In this document: positions 8,459 through 17,749 of the stretch, piece after piece
Layout: each line of letters begins with the position of its first letter
How positions within the stretch are numbered: position 1 is the stretch's first letter
NCBI GenBank assembly: GCA_026705925.1
Contig: JAPOZT010000008.1
Span: 132,217-196,216, forward strand
Reading direction: 5' to 3'
DNA: 64,000 bases
From: Gemmatimonadota bacterium
GTDB lineage: Bacteria > JAAXHH01
The notes under the pieces: generated by a model
Databases searched by the model: none
The model's input: only the letters and a program-made list of their open reading frames with translations
Told to the model about the DNA's origin: nothing
Translations under genes and position numbers: made by a program

Positions 8459-8783
8459 GGAGTTTACCTGTGGAAATGGAGCATCAAACGAGTTCAGTCG
8501 TCATTACCTGTGTCGATTCCTGGCGGTCGAAATATCGTTCGAATATACGGCAACGGTGCAGGTGGATCAACAGAGAAAAACTGAAGGCGCAAGGGGTGTC
8601 CGCCGTATCTTAAAATAGTGTATTTGGTGACCTTTCGCGGGTTGTCGGATACACATTGACCTTGACTAGTACGGGATGTCCGCCTTTATTACTTCTGTCT
8701 GTGCCGTGGAGGATGGTGTCCCCGATTTGCATGCGACCCGTAAACATAGCGGAATCGTCACCATTAGCATGAGGTTTCGGTAA
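8459..8783. other. 325-bp divergent intergenic region
   Basis: No coding frame with a convincing start and composition was found. It is AT-richer than its surroundings and must hold promoters for the class V aminotransferase (minus) and gamma-glutamyltransferase (plus). One plausible plus-strand promoter is listed at 8662-8690; I could not identify a minus-strand one with confidence. Confidence 0.6.
8662..8690 (+). promoter_or_regulatory. putative sigma-70 promoter for gamma-glutamyltransferase
   Basis: TTGACT at 8662-8667 and TTTATT at 8685-8690 are 17 bp apart, about 90 bp before the ATG at 8784. TTGACC at 8656-8661 is an alternative -35. Confidence 0.4.
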
Positions 8784-10556
8784 ATGATACATCGATTCAA
8801 GACCCTGGCCGTCTTGTGCGGCTTTATCCTTCTGTCCGCCACCGTTCAGGAGTCGAATGCGGCTTCGCGCAAACCGGTGGTCGGCAAGAAGGGCATGGCG
8901 GTGGCCGTCGAACCCCTGGCCACGCAGATCGCCGCGGACATCCTCAAGAAGGGTGGTAACGCGGTGGACGCGGCCGTGGGACTGGGGCTGGCCCTGGCGG
9001 TGACCCATCCTTCCGCCGGCAACATCGGCGGCGGCGGTTTCATGGTCATCCGTCTGGCGGACGGTACGGCCGTGGCCGTCGACTACCGGGAAAAGGCGCC
9101 CGGAAAGGCCCATGCCCGGATGTACCTAGACCCGGACGGTAACCGGGCCGTGAACCAGAACGTCGTCCTCACCCGCGGCGACGGCACCTCCTATCATCCC
9201 TTCACCAACCGGATCCACCACCTGGCCATCGGCGTGCCGGGCACCGTCGCGGGATTCGCCCTGGCCCTCGAGAAGTACGGCACCATGTCCATGGCGGAGG
9301 TCATTCAGCCCGCCATCGATCTCGCCGAGAACGGTTTTATCCTGACGGAACGCATCGCCCGGGGACTGAACGGGCGCAAGGTAATCTTCGACCAGATCCC
9401 CGCGAGCAAGGCGGCCATGCTGCGCAGCGACGGCGAGGCCTGGCAGGAAGGCGACCGCTGGATCCAGAAAGACCTGGCGGAAACCCTGAAGCTCATCGCG
9501 CAACACGGTCACGACGGCTTTTACAAGGGCAGGACCGCCGAGCTGATCGAGAAGGACATGAAGGCCGGCGGAGGCATGATCGACCGGACCGACCTGGCCA
9601 ACTACCAGGCGATCGTCAGGGAACCCATACGCAACACCTACCGCGGGGAATACGAGATCATCTCCATGCCCCCGCCGAGTTCGGGCGGCATCACCATGTC
9701 GCTGATGCTTAATATACTCGAAGGGTACGACGTGAGCCGGATGGGCCATAACGCGTCCAATACTCTTCACATCATGACCGAAGCCATGCGCCGGGCCTAC
9801 GCCGACCGCGCCCGGCACCTGGGAGACGCGGATTTCGTCGAGATTCCGGGACATCTCACGACGAAGGAGTACGCCGCGGAGCTTCGGGCCACGATCGATC
9901 CCTACTTCGCCACGCCCAGCGAAGAACTGGGACCGGAACTGACCATGGCGACTGAGCCCATGGAAACCACCCATTATTCCGTCGTCGACCAGTGGGGCAA
10001 CGGCGTATCGAACACCTATACGCTTGAAGGCGGGTACGGCTCCCACATCGTCATCGCGGGAACGGGCATGATTACGAACAACGAGATGGGCGATTTCAAT
10101 TACCAACCGGGGGTCACCCGAAATACCGGACAGATCGGCACGCCGCCGAACCTCATCGAACCGAACAAGCGGATGCTGAGTTCGATGTCGCCGACCATCG
10201 TTACGCGCAACGGCGAACTGTACCTGGTAGTGGGCAGCCCCGGGGGACGCACGATCATCAATACGACCATGCAGCTGATCCTGAATGTCGTCGATCACGG
10301 CATGAATATCCAGGAAGCAGTCGACGCGCCGCGCATCCACCACCAGTGGTTCCCGGACTTCCTACGCGTGGAAGGCGGAGTGGGGACCGACGTCGTCGAC
10401 GCCATGAAGACGAAGGGGCACAATCTCAGCAGCCGCGGATGGGGAGGCGGTTCATACCGCCAGGGAGACGGCCACAGCATCATGGTGGACCCCGAAACCG
10501 GCGATCGCCTGGGCGCCCCTGACCCCAGGATCGAAGGCGCTGCATTCGGACATTAG
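8784..10556 (+). CDS. ggt: gamma-glutamyltransferase (GGT), exported
   Basis: A 590-residue Ntn hydrolase precursor. A signal peptide covers about residues 1-27 (basic start, LAVLCGFILLSA core), so it acts in the periplasm. The large subunit has the GGNAVDAAVG motif at about 58-66. Autocleavage is expected before T395 in ETTHYSVVD, giving the nucleophilic threonine of the small subunit; GGYGS at 416-420 and SSMSPTIV at 466-473 are further active-site landmarks, with GSPGGRTI at 484-491. The enzyme cleaves gamma-glutamyl bonds of glutathione and similar peptides. The next gene, a D-cysteine-desulfhydrase-like enzyme, would fit sulfur and nitrogen recovery from glutathione. ATG with GAGGT upstream. 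Confidence 0.95.
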   Translation: MIHRFKTLAVLCGFILLSATVQESNAASRKPVVGKKGMAVAVEPLATQIAADILKKGGNAVDAAVGLGLALAVTHPSAGNIGGGGFMVIRLADGTAVAVDYREKAPGKAHARMYLDPDGNRAVNQNVVLTRGDGTSYHPFTNRIHHLAIGVPGTVAGFALALEKYGTMSMAEVIQPAIDLAENGFILTERIARGLNGRKVIFDQIPASKAAMLRSDGEAWQEGDRWIQKDLAETLKLIAQHGHDGFYKGRTAELIEKDMKAGGGMIDRTDLANYQAIVREPIRNTYRGEYEIISMPPPSSGGITMSLMLNILEGYDVSRMGHNASNTLHIMTEAMRRAYADRARHLGDADFVEIPGHLTTKEYAAELRATIDPYFATPSEELGPELTMATEPMETTHYSVVDQWGNGVSNTYTLEGGYGSHIVIAGTGMITNNEMGDFNYQPGVTRNTGQIGTPPNLIEPNKRMLSSMSPTIVTRNGELYLVVGSPGGRTIINTTMQLILNVVDHGMNIQEAVDAPRIHHQWFPDFLRVEGGVGTDVVDAMKTKGHNLSSRGWGGGSYRQGDGHSIMVDPETGDRLGAPDPRIEGAAFGH

Positions 10557-10570
10557 GCGAACGCGCCGGT

Positions 10571-10614
10571 TGATTCCCGGTGGGATGATTCCTGTTGGGA
10601 TGATTCCCGTGGGA
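10571..10614. repeat. three imperfect 15-bp tandem repeats between ggt and the next gene
   Basis: Units TGATTCCCGGTGGGA (10571-10585), TGATTCCTGTTGGGA (10586-10600) and TGATTCCCGTGGGA (10601-10614) lie head to tail in the 90-bp spacer. They may form part of the leader or 3' end between two co-directional genes; no function is evident. Confidence 0.8.
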
Positions 10615-10646
10615 AACCCGGCCTCTCGCCTGCTGGAGCAGCCATA

Positions 10647-11666
10647 TTGAAGTTGTACGACCGTGACGCCGCGCAGGAACTGCGTCACCTTCTGGGCAGG
10701 TTCACCCGAGCGCCGGTGGCCCACCTGCCCACTCCGCTACAGGACTGTCCTCGCCTTGGGGAGGCCCTCGGGGGCCCCCGTATATACATCAAACGCGATG
10801 ACATGACCGGACTGGCCATGGGCGGAAACAAGGCCCGCCAGTTCACCTACTCGCTGGGTCCCGCCCTCGAGAACGGGTGCGACTACCTGGTCCACGGCTC
10901 CGATTCCCAGTCCAACCAGTCCGCGCAAACTGCCGCAGCCGCCGCCCGGCTGGGCATGAAGTCCATCGTGGTCATCCCGCGGGACCACCGATCCTACCCC
11001 GTTTCCGGCAACCTGCTGCTCAACCACCTCATGGCGGACCAGATCAAGTACGTCTTTCCGCTGACGGTGAAGGACGAGTTGAAGAAGCAGATCGACGAGC
11101 TGGAATCCAAGGGATCGAAGGCATACGACACGAGCAGCGACGGCGCGATCCTGCGTGCCGTGGCCTACGTCGATGCCGTCCTCGAACTGTGCGAGCAACT
11201 CGCGCAGCGGAGCATAACGCCAAGGGCCATCTATACGAGTTCCATGACCCATACCATCGTCGGGCTGGTGGTCGGACTGCGCGCCGTCTCCGCCTGTTTC
11301 AAGGCCGTCGGGCTCAACTACTGGGTGGGAGACGACCGGGAGATGCAGGAACGTCTCGCGCCCGTGGCCAACGAATGCGCCTCGGTCATCGGACTGAAAC
11401 ACACTTTCACACCGGACGATTTCGATGTCTCCTGCGTGTTCGCCAAACCGGATTTCGGCGAACCGTCGCGTACCAGCCTCGAGACCATGCGCCTGGTGGC
11501 GCAGACCGAGGGCATCGTACTCGACCCGGTATACACGGCCAAGGCCATGGACGGCCTGGCCATTCACATCCGCGAGGGGCGGTTTCAGACGGACGATTCC
11601 GTCGTATTCCTTCACACGGGAGGAACGCCCGCCGTATTCGCCTACGGAGACGAGCTCTTCGGTTGA
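10647..11666 (+). CDS. D-cysteine desulfhydrase/ACC deaminase family PLP enzyme
   Basis: A 339-residue fold-type II PLP enzyme. YIKRDDMTGLAMGGNKARQ at about 47-65 is the family signature, with the Schiff-base lysine K62 in GGNKAR. The middle holds HGSDSQSNQSAQTAAAAARLG and the C-terminus VVFLHTGGTPAVFAY, the usual phosphate-loop and glycine motifs. Members open D-cysteine to pyruvate, sulfide and ammonia, or deaminate 1-aminocyclopropane-1-carboxylate. The start is a TTG with TGGAG nine to ten bases upstream; no ATG is available near the family N-terminus. It follows ggt by 90 bp and is followed by another TTG-started gene. Confidence 0.85.
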   Translation: MKLYDRDAAQELRHLLGRFTRAPVAHLPTPLQDCPRLGEALGGPRIYIKRDDMTGLAMGGNKARQFTYSLGPALENGCDYLVHGSDSQSNQSAQTAAAAARLGMKSIVVIPRDHRSYPVSGNLLLNHLMADQIKYVFPLTVKDELKKQIDELESKGSKAYDTSSDGAILRAVAYVDAVLELCEQLAQRSITPRAIYTSSMTHTIVGLVVGLRAVSACFKAVGLNYWVGDDREMQERLAPVANECASVIGLKHTFTPDDFDVSCVFAKPDFGEPSRTSLETMRLVAQTEGIVLDPVYTAKAMDGLAIHIREGRFQTDDSVVFLHTGGTPAVFAYGDELFG

Positions 11667-11715
11667 GCCGCTCCGGTTGGATACACCAACCCATTCACGA
11701 GAGGTTATATCTATT

Positions 11716-13527
11716 TTGTTTCGCAGATCATCCAGGACGTCACGAACGTCCAAGACAGAAAGCAAGGAGCAGGCCGTCCTGACCAGGCGGGTTACCAGAG
11801 ACCGGGTCCACCAGGTATTCGGTCCGAACGTCTCACCGGCCATTACAGTGAGCCGCGGCGAAACCGTCGTAGTGGAAACGCAGGACTGCTACCGGGGTCT
11901 CCTGACGAAAGAACCCCGTATCGATGGAGACGGCGACCAGTCCGGGGGCATACCCGTGACCGGTCCGATCTACGTGGAAGAAGCCAGTATCGGCGATGTA
12001 CTGTCGATCCAGGTCAAACAGATTACGACGGCCGGTACCGGCGTGTTCGCCGTGCGACCGGAATCCGGTTTTCCCGGTCAGGACATCCATAAGCCGAAGG
12101 TGCGCGTACTCGATGTCAACGAAAACCAGGTTCACCTGGACGACCGGCTCAAGCTGCCGCTTCACCCGGTGATCGGGAGCATGGGCGTGGCCGCGAAGCA
12201 CGGGGAAATCGATACGGTCTACCCGGGCCGGCACGGCGGAAACATGGACACCCTGGAAATCACGACCGGGTCCCGGGTCTATCTCCCCGTGCAGGTCAAC
12301 GGCGCCCTGTTGTCGCTGGGTGATGTCAAAGCCTGCGTGGGTGACGGACAGATCGCCGGTTCAGGCGTGGAAGTCGAAGCGGAGGTCACCCTGCGGGTGG
12401 ACACGCTCCCGGGCGGGCGGTTCTCCTGGCCCCGGGTCGAATCGAAGGGCGAATGGATCACCATCACGTCCGCGTCCACGGTGGACCAGGCGGCGCGCCT
12501 GGCGATCACGGAGATGGTGAAATGGATTTCGCAGGACAAGGGACTCGATTCAGATACGGCCTACGCGCTGGTCAGCCTGGGGGGCAGCCTGCGAGTCAGC
12601 CAGTGGGGGAATCCGCTGACGACCGCGCGCATGGTCTTCCCCAAGCGCCTGATCAACAAGCTCAAATCGGTGCCCGCCGCATCCGGCCGGCTCAATTACC
12701 GGGTGCTTCCGCCCGCGGCCAATGGCGACGCCGGGTCCGAAACCGTGGCGGCCGAAGCGGAACAACCCGCGGGCCGTTCATCCCGCAGGTCCGGCTCAGG
12801 CCGTTCGCAGCGGGGATCGGGCAGGTCCCGTCAATCCGGCAGCCGGCGCGGAACGCGCCAGAAGTCGAACGGCGCGCCAACGCCCGCAAGCGGCGAAAAC
12901 GACCAGCAGGTCGCGGCGAAAGACGACCAGCAAGTCGCCGCCAGGGACGATCAGCAGGTCGCAGCCGAGGTAGACCAAAAGGACGCGGTCATAGTGGACC
13001 GGCAATCCGTAGCGGGGGACGATCAGCAGACTGCGGCCAAAGAACGTCCGAAGGACGCGACCGGTGACGACCAGCAAACTGCGGCCAAAGACAGTCCGAA
13101 GGACGCAGCCGGGGACGACCAGCAAGTCGCGGACGGGAACGATCAGCAGGCCGCGGCTAAAGAAAAACAGCCGGGTTCGGCCAGAGGAAAACGTGGCGGG
13201 CAGGCAGGCCGGGGAGCCGCGCGAGGCAATGGTCACAGGCGGACCAGGGGTAGATCCGCCAAGAAAGACGAATCCGCCAAGAAAGACGAACCGGTCTCTC
13301 AAAAGGACTCATCGCAGGTGCAATCGGACGCCAAGACCGTCCCGGTGGAGACCGCTCCGGCAGCACGTGGCGGAAAGGATGCCGTGACCGAACCGGCAGA
13401 AGCCCCCGCGAAAGGCACGGATACCGGCAAGGTAACGCAGCAGGCCGCAAACGAGGTCGCGCAGGACACCGCTCCCCCCAAGCCCACATTCGGAAGAAGG
13501 CAGCGTCGTGCGGTCCGCCGGTCATAG
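11716..13527 (+). CDS. acetamidase/formamidase-like protein with long repetitive basic tail
   Basis: The first 330 residues form an FmdA/AmdA-type domain: GETVVVETQDCYRG, GPIYVEEASIGDVLSIQ, HGGNMDTLEI, and LLSLGDVKACVGDG parallel the gene at 3864. About 270 more residues follow that no family member needs: an Arg/Ser/Gly-rich block, roughly ten degenerate DDQQVAA-like repeats (bases 12895-13172), an RGKRGGQAGRGAARG block, a duplicated SAKKDE unit, and an Arg-rich end. That tail looks disordered and strongly charged. The start is inferred as TTG at 11716 (GAGAGG upstream), giving 603 residues; upstream frame continues into the preceding gene. Location and partner of the tail are unknown. Confidence 0.75.
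   Translation: MFRRSSRTSRTSKTESKEQAVLTRRVTRDRVHQVFGPNVSPAITVSRGETVVVETQDCYRGLLTKEPRIDGDGDQSGGIPVTGPIYVEEASIGDVLSIQVKQITTAGTGVFAVRPESGFPGQDIHKPKVRVLDVNENQVHLDDRLKLPLHPVIGSMGVAAKHGEIDTVYPGRHGGNMDTLEITTGSRVYLPVQVNGALLSLGDVKACVGDGQIAGSGVEVEAEVTLRVDTLPGGRFSWPRVESKGEWITITSASTVDQAARLAITEMVKWISQDKGLDSDTAYALVSLGGSLRVSQWGNPLTTARMVFPKRLINKLKSVPAASGRLNYRVLPPAANGDAGSETVAAEAEQPAGRSSRRSGSGRSQRGSGRSRQSGSRRGTRQKSNGAPTPASGENDQQVAAKDDQQVAARDDQQVAAEVDQKDAVIVDRQSVAGDDQQTAAKERPKDATGDDQQTAAKDSPKDAAGDDQQVADGNDQQAAAKEKQPGSARGKRGGQAGRGAARGNGHRRTRGRSAKKDESAKKDEPVSQKDSSQVQSDAKTVPVETAPAARGGKDAVTEPAEAPAKGTDTGKVTQQAANEVAQDTAPPKPTFGRRQRRAVRRS
12895..13172 (+). repeat. degenerate coding repeat (DDQQVAA units)
   Basis: Inside the acetamidase-like gene, about ten units of the form GACGAC-CAGCA(G/A)-(G/A)C(T/C)GCG(G) encode DDQQ(V/T/A)A-A. 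Units are 21-45 bases, partly interrupted by PKDA spacers. The pattern points to growth by repeated duplication. Confidence 0.8.
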
Positions 13528-13569
13528 GGCCGCATCCGCCGGTCGTAATGCACCTCCCACTGCGCAAGA

Positions 13570-13959
13570 TCAGCGACGTTTCGATTCGACGTCGATCGGG
13601 ATTTCGGTCTCGAAAGCGGTGCTGAAATCGAACACTTCGTCGAAGTCTTCGATGGAGTCTTCCTCGGTCTTGCGCAGTAGTCCCTCGTTGACGAGATTGA
13701 ATACGATGTCGCCGAAGTGACGGGTTTTCGAGATGTTCCACTCGTCGAAGACCAGTTTTGCCGCGATGCCGAACCGCTCGAGGGCCAGGTCCCGGATACC
13801 GAGGGAGAGTTCCTTCCCCGTGATGTGCCTCCGGACGGTCAGTTTTTCCACCGTGAAGGAAACCGCCTCCATGACGAAGAGGTAAGCCCGCCGGGGATAG
13901 CGGCCATCCTTCTCCAGGATACGGTCGAGTACTTCCTGGGGATCCTTTTCATCCGACAC
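13570..13959 (-). CDS. Minf_1886 family protein
   Basis: A 129-residue conserved protein of unknown function. The pattern RYPRRAYLFVMEAVSFTVEKL, then HITGKELSLGIRDLALERFG, then HFGDIVFNLVNEGLLRKTEEDS fits the Minf_1886 family found in Verrucomicrobia, Planctomycetes and FCB relatives. It is acidic at the C-terminus (DFDEVFDF), with no signal peptide or membrane segment. It lies 100 bp downstream of DUF6785 transporter A on the same strand and is convergent with the acetamidase-like gene. No function should be assigned. Confidence 0.75.
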   Translation of the reverse strand: MSDEKDPQEVLDRILEKDGRYPRRAYLFVMEAVSFTVEKLTVRRHITGKELSLGIRDLALERFGIAAKLVFDEWNISKTRHFGDIVFNLVNEGLLRKTEEDSIEDFDEVFDFSTAFETEIPIDVESKRR

Positions 13960-14059
13960 GTCACACCTCCGTCAGACGACGCCCGTCGCCGTTATCCTTC
14001 CTCCGCAGGCCGGCGAACTGCGCCCGGCCACTGTCCTTCGCCTGTCGTCCTCCGCCCGG

Positions 14060-16051
14060 TTACCAGTTCTGTACGGGATGGCCGGCCCGCGGAAACCACG
14101 TGACGTCCGCCACGTAGGACAGAAACACGCCCAGCACGAAGGCCACGAGCATGCCCATCACCGCGGGAATGGCCTGCCGGTAAAGCTGGATGCCGCCGAT
14201 CTTCAGCAGCAGGGCCTTCACGCACCAGACCAGGAACAGGGTGAAGGCCGAACTGGCCATGCCCGGCGTCAGGACCACGGTGAACCCGATGGGATGCAGC
14301 GACCACCACGTGAACCGGTGATGGGCCTGGATCAGCAGGGCAGTGATCAAACCGCCGAACATCATGAACCAGAACTCGGTGCCGGTGATCGCCTCCCGGT
14401 TGTTGATCCATTTAACCAGATTGTCGTAAGGTAGCTTGGTCCCGTTGTTGAAGGCGGGCTCGAAAAACTGCGAAGCCCCGCCGTGGTTGTATCCCAGGTA
14501 CAGCGTGAAGACCAGCGCCACGACGATGCTCATCGCGAGCACGGCGGTGATCGTCCTGAAGGACCCCTTTCCGGTGCCGCCCAGTTCATCGTCCACCTTC
14601 GCGATGTGCCCCATGGAGCACATGCCGAGCGTGCGCCAGTTCCGGGCGTATGTATTGGCGATGGCCAGGTTGGTCAGGTCCCGCGTGCTGATGCTCCCGG
14701 AACCGATGACGGCCACGGTGAAGTCGTGGGTCTCGAAGGGCAGGTCCAGGAATACGATGCCCGTCTCCGCCACGATGCGGGTCACGCCCACGAACATGAT
14801 CAGGAGAGAGCCCATCATGAAGGCAATGATGCCGAGGGACATGCCCGACGCGTACAGCCAGCAGACGATGTACGTAACGCCCCCCAGCACGCCCAGCACG
14901 GCCATTCGGTAAGAGAAGAACTCCCTGGAGTCGTCCACGTGGGGCGCCTTGCCCAGCGCCTTCATCACGACGTCCTTCAGGTGCCGCCTTGCGGACCACA
15001 GCGCGAAAAGTGTAAACATGAGAAAACCGCCGGAATGCTGCGATTTGACGACGGCGAAGGCCCCGGGCACGCCGAGGCGCGTCATGATGCCCTGCTGAAT
15101 CGTCATGATGACGAAAAACACCCAGATGCTGAACAGGACGTTCAGGTTGGTGAAGTAACCGACACCCGCGACCAGGAAATTGAATTTCACGGGAATGGCG
15201 GGAAACGACCGCGCCAGCACAAGGTTAAAAAAATGCAGTGGACCGAGGGGTATCGGACTGACCCAGTTGAAGAAACCGACGATGTTCCAGAGGAAAATGA
15301 ACAGCGTAATGCCGAAGGCGTACCAGAACAGCTTCGACTGCATCACGGCCGGCAGCGCCCGGCCCTTTTGCTCCTCGATCATGATCAGCGGGATCTGGGC
15401 GAGGGGGAAGGTCAGCCGCTCATGTTCCACCCACTGCTTGCGTAGCATGACCATGGCCGATGCGCCGACCACGAAGATGGCGAGGAAGAAGGTGATCCAC
15501 CAGACCATCGGAACCGTCCAGGCAGCGCGGATCATTCCGAGTACCGGGGGGCGGCTGTCCGGTATGCCCTCGAAAAACCATGTGAGGGCTTGCTGCTCGT
15601 TCTGGACGATGAGCCAGGAGGGCAGGTACTGGAAGAACAGTTCCGCCCACTGGTTCTCCGTGGTGGCGTTGTAGTACGGTCCCGTGATGCCGCCGATCCA
15701 GTAGGAACTGAAGGGCCAGGCAGGAATGGTGGACGCGGTGAACACCAGGAAGAAGACGATGATCAGTTCGTTCCGGTTAAGCACCCTGGACGGCCAGAAG
15801 CGTTTCAGCAGGGGATTCAGCCCCAGCACCACCAGCAGGAAGGGGAACAGCGCGGAAACAGGCAGGTGAGTCAGACTGATGAAGGACGACTGGGAGATAT
15901 AGCCCGCGTGGATCGTCCAGATGTTCAGCAAAATGGACAGCAGGACGCCGATCAGCAGCGCCCTTCGGGTGAGCCCGGTGGTCAATGTGGTTGCCAGGCC
16001 CCCGCTTCCGGACTCGCCGGTTCGCGGGGTGGTCTTGCTGGTCTGGGACAT
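14060..16051 (-). CDS. DUF6785 family membrane protein (OPT-like transporter), copy A
   Basis: A 663-residue polytopic membrane protein with many hydrophobic helices from about residue 28 to 655 and only short loops. Conserved pieces shared with copy B at 20173-22137 include LNRNELIIVFF/LTTSELIVVFA, GITGPYYNATTENQWAE/LITGPFYHASPENRWAE, the RKQWVEHERLTFPLAQI loop, DDSREFFSYRMAVLG and an ARNWRT segment. The family is distantly related to oligopeptide transporters; substrate unknown. The gene lies 143 bp downstream of sulfatase A on the same strand, suggesting the transporter handles the sulfatase substrate or product. ATG with AAGGGAAA upstream. Confidence 0.75.
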   Translation of the reverse strand: MSQTSKTTPRTGESGSGGLATTLTTGLTRRALLIGVLLSILLNIWTIHAGYISQSSFISLTHLPVSALFPFLLVVLGLNPLLKRFWPSRVLNRNELIIVFFLVFTASTIPAWPFSSYWIGGITGPYYNATTENQWAELFFQYLPSWLIVQNEQQALTWFFEGIPDSRPPVLGMIRAAWTVPMVWWITFFLAIFVVGASAMVMLRKQWVEHERLTFPLAQIPLIMIEEQKGRALPAVMQSKLFWYAFGITLFIFLWNIVGFFNWVSPIPLGPLHFFNLVLARSFPAIPVKFNFLVAGVGYFTNLNVLFSIWVFFVIMTIQQGIMTRLGVPGAFAVVKSQHSGGFLMFTLFALWSARRHLKDVVMKALGKAPHVDDSREFFSYRMAVLGVLGGVTYIVCWLYASGMSLGIIAFMMGSLLIMFVGVTRIVAETGIVFLDLPFETHDFTVAVIGSGSISTRDLTNLAIANTYARNWRTLGMCSMGHIAKVDDELGGTGKGSFRTITAVLAMSIVVALVFTLYLGYNHGGASQFFEPAFNNGTKLPYDNLVKWINNREAITGTEFWFMMFGGLITALLIQAHHRFTWWSLHPIGFTVVLTPGMASSAFTLFLVWCVKALLLKIGGIQLYRQAIPAVMGMLVAFVLGVFLSYVADVTWFPRAGHPVQNW

Positions 16052-16112
16052 GAAAGCTTCGATTTCCCTTGTTGTTCAGGCACTGCCGCCGGGGATGGGT
16101 CCGCCGCCGGTC

Positions 16113-16175
16113 GATCGTGCGCTGCCGCTGCCGGCCGATCTTGCACTGCCGCTGCCGGGCGATCCGGCATTCGCC
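16113..16175. repeat. 24-bp imperfect tandem repeats between sulfatase A and DUF6785 A
   Basis: Units starting GATCGTGCGCTGCCGCTGCC (16113-16136) and GATCTTGCACTGCCGCTGCC (16137-16160), then a partial third from 16161, fill the spacer upstream of the transporter gene. Read on either strand it gives Ala/Asp/Pro-rich frames without a plausible start site, so I treat it as non-coding. Confidence 0.7.
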
Positions 16176-16194
16176 GATACCGCAGCTGCGCGGG

Positions 16195-17565
16195 TCAATC
16201 CCAGGTGTTCAATCCTTCTCTTCCGAAAGCCGGGAGGAGAACGAAGTGATCATCGGTTTCCTTCATCCGCTGCCGAAGCAGGTCGTGGTGCCGCGTGATC
16301 TCCGCCCGGTACACCGGATCCTCCAGGAGATTCCGCTGTTCCCATGGGTCCGCCGCCAGGTCGAAGAACTGCCAGGGCGTGCCGCCGTGGTTGTCGCCGC
16401 GTACGGTGTATTTATACCGGGCAGTACGGAACCCGCGCCAGACCCAGTCGTGGAAGGCCACGCCCTTCCGCTGTTCCGCTATGAATTCAAGCATCACGCC
16501 TTCCCGGTCCAGACTGCTGACGCTGCCGTTGATCAGTGGAGTCAGATTCTCGCCCGGCAAGGCGTCCCGCGGCTTCAGCCCGGCGAGACCCAGGATGGTG
16601 GGGAACAGGTCCTCGGTGGAAACCGGATCCTCGACCACGGCGCCGGCCCGGTCCGGGTGACGGGGGTCCGCAACGATAAGCGGGATGCCCGTAGATTCTT
16701 CGTAAGGCCACTGCTTGCCCCGCAGTCCATGGGCGCCGCCGAGTTCCCCGTGGTCGGAAAGGAACAGGACAACCGTCTCGCTATGCAGTCCGGTGCGCAG
16801 CAGGAAGGCCCCCAGGCGGCCCATGTTCCAGTCCAGGTTCTCGACCATGGCGTAGTACCGCTTCCGGTTGAGCATGAACCGTTCCGTGGCCTCGGCGTCG
16901 GCCGCCTCCACGTTGGGCGGCAGCACGATGTCCATCGCCTCCCAGCTGCGCATCAGGGCCTCCGGTGCCTCGAAGGGATCATGCGGCGGTTCGACGGAGA
17001 TCACCATGCAGAAAGGACGGGACGGGTCCCGGCGCTCGAGGTAGTCCATGGCGAGGTCGAAGAGCCCGTCGGTCTGGTATCCTTCGACCGGCCTGGGCAC
17101 CGGGTCATCGTCCTCGAAGTAATAAGTGTCGAAGGGACCGTTCCTGAGCTCGAAGCCCATCCATTTCCGCCAACGGCCCCGGTAGGCTTTCTTTACGGCC
17201 GTCCTGCCGCACTGGATTGCGGATCCCATGCGTCCGTGGCCGCCGTCGAGATGCCATTTCCCTGTGTAGATCGTCTCGTAGCCCGCCTCGTTGAACTCGT
17301 CGGCCAGGGTCCGTTCAGCCGGAGACATCCTGTACTCGATCGCGGGGACTTTCCGGTCGTGGGCGTACAGTCCCGTCATGAGGGTAAAGCGGAAGGGGAC
17401 ACAGATAGGGCAGGTCGAGCTGGCGTGCTCGAAACGCACGCCCCGTTCGGCCAGGGCGTCGACGTGGGGTGTGACGATGTTCGGATCCCCGTAGGTGGAC
17501 AGGGCCTGCCGCCGCAGTTGATCACTCAGGACGATCAGCACATTGGGCGGTGATGAAGCCTTCAT
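16195..17565 (-). CDS. sulfatase A (Cys-type, alkaline phosphatase superfamily)
   Basis: A 456-residue type I sulfatase. NVLIVLSDQ places the metal ligands D15/Q16, CVPFR at 55-59 is the CxPxR signature with C55 as the residue that a formylglycine-generating enzyme would convert, GKWHLDGG near 115 contributes the active-site Lys/His, and SDHGE near 260 the second metal site. No signal peptide is visible, so it appears cytoplasmic or uses an unusual export route. The start at 17565 directly precedes the family opening; an upstream frame to 17646 is Arg-rich and lacks support. It is followed by DUF6785 transporter A and is divergent from PhyH copy 2. Substrate unknown. Confidence 0.85.
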   Translation of the reverse strand: MKASSPPNVLIVLSDQLRRQALSTYGDPNIVTPHVDALAERGVRFEHASSTCPICVPFRFTLMTGLYAHDRKVPAIEYRMSPAERTLADEFNEAGYETIYTGKWHLDGGHGRMGSAIQCGRTAVKKAYRGRWRKWMGFELRNGPFDTYYFEDDDPVPRPVEGYQTDGLFDLAMDYLERRDPSRPFCMVISVEPPHDPFEAPEALMRSWEAMDIVLPPNVEAADAEATERFMLNRKRYYAMVENLDWNMGRLGAFLLRTGLHSETVVLFLSDHGELGGAHGLRGKQWPYEESTGIPLIVADPRHPDRAGAVVEDPVSTEDLFPTILGLAGLKPRDALPGENLTPLINGSVSSLDREGVMLEFIAEQRKGVAFHDWVWRGFRTARYKYTVRGDNHGGTPWQFFDLAADPWEQRNLLEDPVYRAEITRHHDLLRQRMKETDDHFVLLPAFGREGLNTWD

Positions 17566-17651
17566 TCCAGTTGCCTCGTCCGATCTTCGAAAAGACCAGA
17601 GAACGACAGAATGACCCGGTCGGCGGCGCCGGCTGAACCGGGTCAATTTGG

Positions 17652-17680
17652 TTGTGTTACGACGGAGTGACTGCTATATT
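17652..17680 (+). promoter_or_regulatory. putative promoter for PhyH copy 2
   Basis: TTGTGT at 17652-17657 and TATATT at 17675-17680 with a 17-bp spacer lie about 70 bp before the ATG at 17750. The -10 is good (5/6), the -35 poor (3/6). Confidence 0.35.
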
Positions 17681-17749
17681 GCCGGTCAAGAGAATAACGA
17701 ATAAACGCGCGTAAATCAACCCGATTCCCCTGGAGGCGCCGCCACCCCG

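Noticed and set aside
5591..8584. A 997-codon open frame on the plus strand
   Set aside because: It is antisense to the permease, NIPSNAP and aminotransferase genes, rich in His/Gln/Arg/Gly, and shows no domain pattern. Long shadow frames are expected at this GC content.
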